In this document: one piece after another, positions 7,601-8,795 of the stretch
How positions within the stretch are numbered: the first letter of the stretch is position 1
How the letters are laid out: every line of letters starts with the position of its first letter
Assembly: GCA_964547485.1 (NCBI GenBank)
Contig: CAZJNU010000095.1
Span: 1-8,795, forward strand
Direction: 5' to 3'
DNA length: 8,795 nucleotides
Source: JACJWR01 sp964547485
GTDB taxonomy: Bacteria; Actinomycetota; Actinomycetes; S36-B12; UBA10799
The notes under the pieces: model-generated
What the model was told of the DNA's origin: nothing
What the model saw: only the letters and a program-made list of their open reading frames with translations
Database searches by the model: none
Program-made: the position numbers and the translations under genes

Positions 7601-8343
7601 TGGCGATCGAGGATGAGGGCAAGCGGATCCGGTTCGCCGACACCCAAGCTCGGCCGGTACCCGTCATCACCAGCCCGGAGTGGTCCGGCAGCGAGCACGG
7701 TGGCCGTCGCTACACAGCGTTCGCCATCAACGTCGAACGACTCAAGCCCTGGCACACTCTGACCGGCCGACAGCATCTCTTCCTGGATCACGACTGGATG
7801 TCCGAACTCGGCGAGAATCTGCCGACGTTCCGGCCGCCGTTGAACATGCACAGGATCTTCGGTGACCAGGGCACCGGAGCCGCTGCGGAAGTGACGGTGC
7901 GGTACCTGACGCCGCACTCCAAGTGGTCGATCCACTCCGAGTACCAGGACAATCTGTTCATGTTGTCGCTCTCCCGCGGCGGGCCGGAGATCTGGATGAG
8001 TCCGCAGGACGCGGCCAAGATCGGCGTCAAGGACAACGAGTGGATCGAGGCCTACAACCGCAACGGGGTCGTGGTCGCACGGTCGATCGTGTCGCACCGG
8101 ATGCCGGAGGGCACCGTATTCATGTATCACGCGAAGGATCGAACGGTGGATGTGCCACGCACCGAGACTTCGGGGATGCGCGGCGGTATCCACAACTCGC
8201 TGACCCGGTTGATGATCAAACCGACGCACATCATCGGCGGGTACGCGCAACTGTCGTTCGCCTTCAATTACTTCGGACCGACGGGCAACCAGCGCGACGA
8301 AGTCACCGTTATCCGGCGCCGCTCCCAGGAGGTTGAGTACTAA
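4618..8343 (+). CDS. narG: Respiratory nitrate reductase alpha subunit NarG
   Basis: A 1241-residue catalytic subunit, close to the usual 1220-1250. It reduces nitrate to nitrite at a Mo-bisMGD centre on the cytoplasmic face of the membrane, taking electrons from NarH. The FS0 cluster motif H-x3-C-x3-C-x34-C is complete: His70, Cys74, Cys78 and Cys113 (HGVNCTGSC and RGCPRG), matching E. coli His49, Cys53, Cys57 and Cys92 with a constant offset of 21. At that offset the Mo ligand Asp222 falls on Asp243 in YDWYCDLP (238-245). Other hallmarks are PDAHFMAEARY, NHWFHSD, GGGWAHYVGQEK and the C-terminal dinucleotide-binding region from about residue 1045 (WHTLTGRQ, LTPHSKWSIHS, GGIHNSLTR). The N-terminus has the alpha-helical NarG start (RFFSKGK) rather than an exported Tat signal, so the protein stays inside. 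The ATG at 4618 overlaps the preceding TGA and has GAGGA in front. An open frame running in from 3760 through the gap is not a true N-terminal extension. Confidence 0.97.
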   Translation: MTSTQDAQAAAAAPPSDATATDELLIKTGRFFSKGKVSPDLRTVTREGGRAGDVFYRDRWSHDKVVRSTHGVNCTGSCSWKVYVKDGVITWETQQTDYPSVGPDSPEYEPRGCPRGAAFSWYTYSPTRVRYPYVRGVLLEAYRAAKARVGDPVLAWEQVVGDPETRRAYQQARGKGGLVRASWSEVTELISAAHVHTIKTHGPDRVFGFSPIPAMSMASHAAGGRFISMLGGAMLSFYDWYCDLPVASPQVFGDQTDVPESADWWNASYLIMWGANVPVTRTPDAHFMAEARYRGQKVVTISPDYADNTKFADEWLSPHPGTDGALGMAMGHVVLTEFFRDRQVPRFVDYVKKFSDLPFLVTLREKDGAFVPDKFLTAADLGDTSENANFKTVLVDSATGRPHVPNGSMGYRYGEEGAGKWNLDLEGVDPALSLYGSTGTDTSEILLPRFDIDQAQGEGGGVHRRGVPSAKVATTAGERLVTTVFDLMMAQYGVGRDGLPGEWPTGYDDPAPYTPAWQEEITGVPAAMAIRVGREFAANAEESGGRSMIILGAGTNHWFHSDTIYRTFLALITLTGCQGINGGGWAHYVGQEKCRPVTGWAQLAFGLDWMRPPRQMIGTGFWYVNTGQWRYDRMGADELASPLGEGRFTGRSMIDTLAQSARSGWMPSFPTLNRNPLDIVADADAQGLPPQDYVVDKLKSGELKFAVEDPDAPENWPRVLTVWRANLLGSSSKGNEYFLRHLLGTSNAVRAEETPENERPQDITWREDTPEGKLDLLVSIDFRMTSTGLFGDVLLPAATWYEKHDLSSTDMHPFVHAFTPAIDPPWETRSDYDIFQALGRGVSELAKGHLDTRRDLVAVPLIHDTPDQLAVPGGVVQDWRTGEVDLIPGKTAPKFVVVERDYTALGAKMSSLGPLMEKLGTVTKGVAVNPTPEVESLARINGVIPDGIAAGRPSLVTDINACETILALSGTTNGRVAVAGFRNVEARTGTELADLAIEDEGKRIRFADTQARPVPVITSPEWSGSEHGGRRYTAFAINVERLKPWHTLTGRQHLFLDHDWMSELGENLPTFRPPLNMHRIFGDQGTGAAAEVTVRYLTPHSKWSIHSEYQDNLFMLSLSRGGPEIWMSPQDAAKIGVKDNEWIEAYNRNGVVVARSIVSHRMPEGTVFMYHAKDRTVDVPRTETSGMRGGIHNSLTRLMIKPTHIIGGYAQLSFAFNYFGPTGNQRDEVTVIRRRSQEVEY
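8327..8332 (+). promoter_or_regulatory. Ribosome binding site of narH
   Basis: A perfect AGGAGG inside the last codons of narG, 11 bases before the ATG at 8344. The spacing is slightly long but much better than for the next in-frame ATG at 8353 (20 bases), so it selects 8344. Confidence 0.7.
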
Positions 8344-8795
8344 ATGAGAGTCATGGCCCAGATGGGCATGGTGATGAACCTCGACAAGTGCATCGGGTGT
8401 CACACCTGCTCTGTCACCTGCAAACAGGCGTGGACGAACCGCGCCGGCGTCGAGTACGCCTGGTTCAACAACGTCGAAACGCGTCCCGGCCAGGGGTACC
8501 CGCGGACCTACCAGGATCAGGAGAAGTGGCAGGGCGGTTGGGTCCGCACCAAGCGGGGCAAGCTGACGCTGCGATCCGGTGGCCGGTTCAAGCGGCTCAC
8601 CAAGATCTTCAGCAACCCCAAACTGCCGGAACTTTCCGACTACTACGAGCCGTGGACTTACGATTACGACACGTTGATCTCGGCGCCGCTCGGCGAGCAC
8701 ACGCCGGTGGCCCAGCCGAAGTCACTGATCAGCGGAAAGCCGATGAAGATCTCCTGGTCGGCGAACTGGGACGACGACCTGGCCGGTGGCCCCGA
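8344..8795 (+). CDS. narH: Respiratory nitrate reductase beta subunit NarH, 5' part
   Basis: The first 150 residues of the Fe-S electron-transfer subunit that links the membrane cytochrome b (NarI) to NarG; the gene runs off the right edge. CIGCHTCSVTC gives Cys16, Cys19, Cys22 and Cys26, the same positions as the first cluster-binding set in E. coli NarH. Further family hallmarks are GVEYAWFNNVETRPGQG (residues 35-51), KIFSNPKLPE and DYYEPW, and NWDDDLAGG near the edge. The remaining cluster cysteines lie beyond the window. The ATG follows the narG TAA directly with no spacer, in the standard narGH order, so the two are cotranscribed and probably translationally coupled. Full-length NarH is usually about 500 residues or more. 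NarJ (assembly chaperone) and NarI would be expected next but cannot be seen. Confidence 0.96.
   Translation, partial: MRVMAQMGMVMNLDKCIGCHTCSVTCKQAWTNRAGVEYAWFNNVETRPGQGYPRTYQDQEKWQGGWVRTKRGKLTLRSGGRFKRLTKIFSNPKLPELSDYYEPWTYDYDTLISAPLGEHTPVAQPKSLISGKPMKISWSANWDDDLAGGP

Noticed and set aside
3760..8343. One continuous open frame joining the regulator to NarG (1527 codons)
   Set aside because: It exists only because 100 N of arbitrary length are read as codons. NarG has a clear own start at 4618 with a ribosome site and normal family length, and a different frame ends with TGA at that start.
6679..8700. Long antisense open frame (673 codons) opposite narG and narH
   Set aside because: It mirrors the codon bias of narG in GC-rich DNA, is rich in Arg, His, Val and Asp, has no recognisable domain, and crosses the narG/narH boundary.
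1..8795. CRISPR arrays, insertion sequences, tRNA or rRNA genes
   Set aside because: No regularly spaced repeats, transposase frames, terminal inverted repeats or tRNA-like cloverleaf sequences were seen; almost all of the window is accounted for by the nar locus genes.

Overview
The window is GC-rich, with strongly GC-biased third codon positions, long spurious open frames on the opposite strands and Actinobacteria-like protein families. It looks like a piece of an actinobacterial genome (draft or metagenome scaffold; a run of exactly 100 N sits at 4449-4548). No genus can be named from the sequence alone.

The region is a respiratory nitrate reduction locus. From left to right: mobA (82-789, +) makes the molybdenum dinucleotide cofactor. 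Two tandem nitrate/nitrite transporter genes on the minus strand follow, narK1-type (3653 to 2202) and narK2-type (2199 to 853), two bases apart. A 106-bp divergent intergenic region (3654-3759) comes next, then a winged-helix regulator with a C-terminal cysteine motif (3760 into the gap, +). After the gap comes a Lys/Ala/Pro-rich reading-frame tail whose TGA overlaps the narG start. Then come complete narG (4618-8343, +) and the first 150 codons of narH (8344 to the window end, +). narJ and narI would be expected beyond the right edge but are not visible.

How it fits together: the two NarK proteins would import nitrate and exchange it for nitrite. NarG, with the Mo-bisMGD cofactor that MobA helps complete, reduces nitrate on the cytoplasmic side, and NarH carries electrons to it through Fe-S clusters. 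mobA and narK2 converge on a perfect 10-bp stem that may end transcription both ways. The divergent region carries an 11-bp inverted repeat (10 of 11 positions symmetric, centres 30 bp apart) that overlaps the predicted promoter elements of both sides. It is the best candidate operator for the adjacent regulator.

The most interesting element is that regulator. Its C-x12-C-x31-C pattern resembles SufR-type Fe-S regulators, and its position suggests direct control of nitrate respiration by an Fe-S-sensing repressor or activator, possibly with an unusual basic tail. An open frame that runs from the regulator through the N gap into narG is an artefact of the gap, not a fusion protein.
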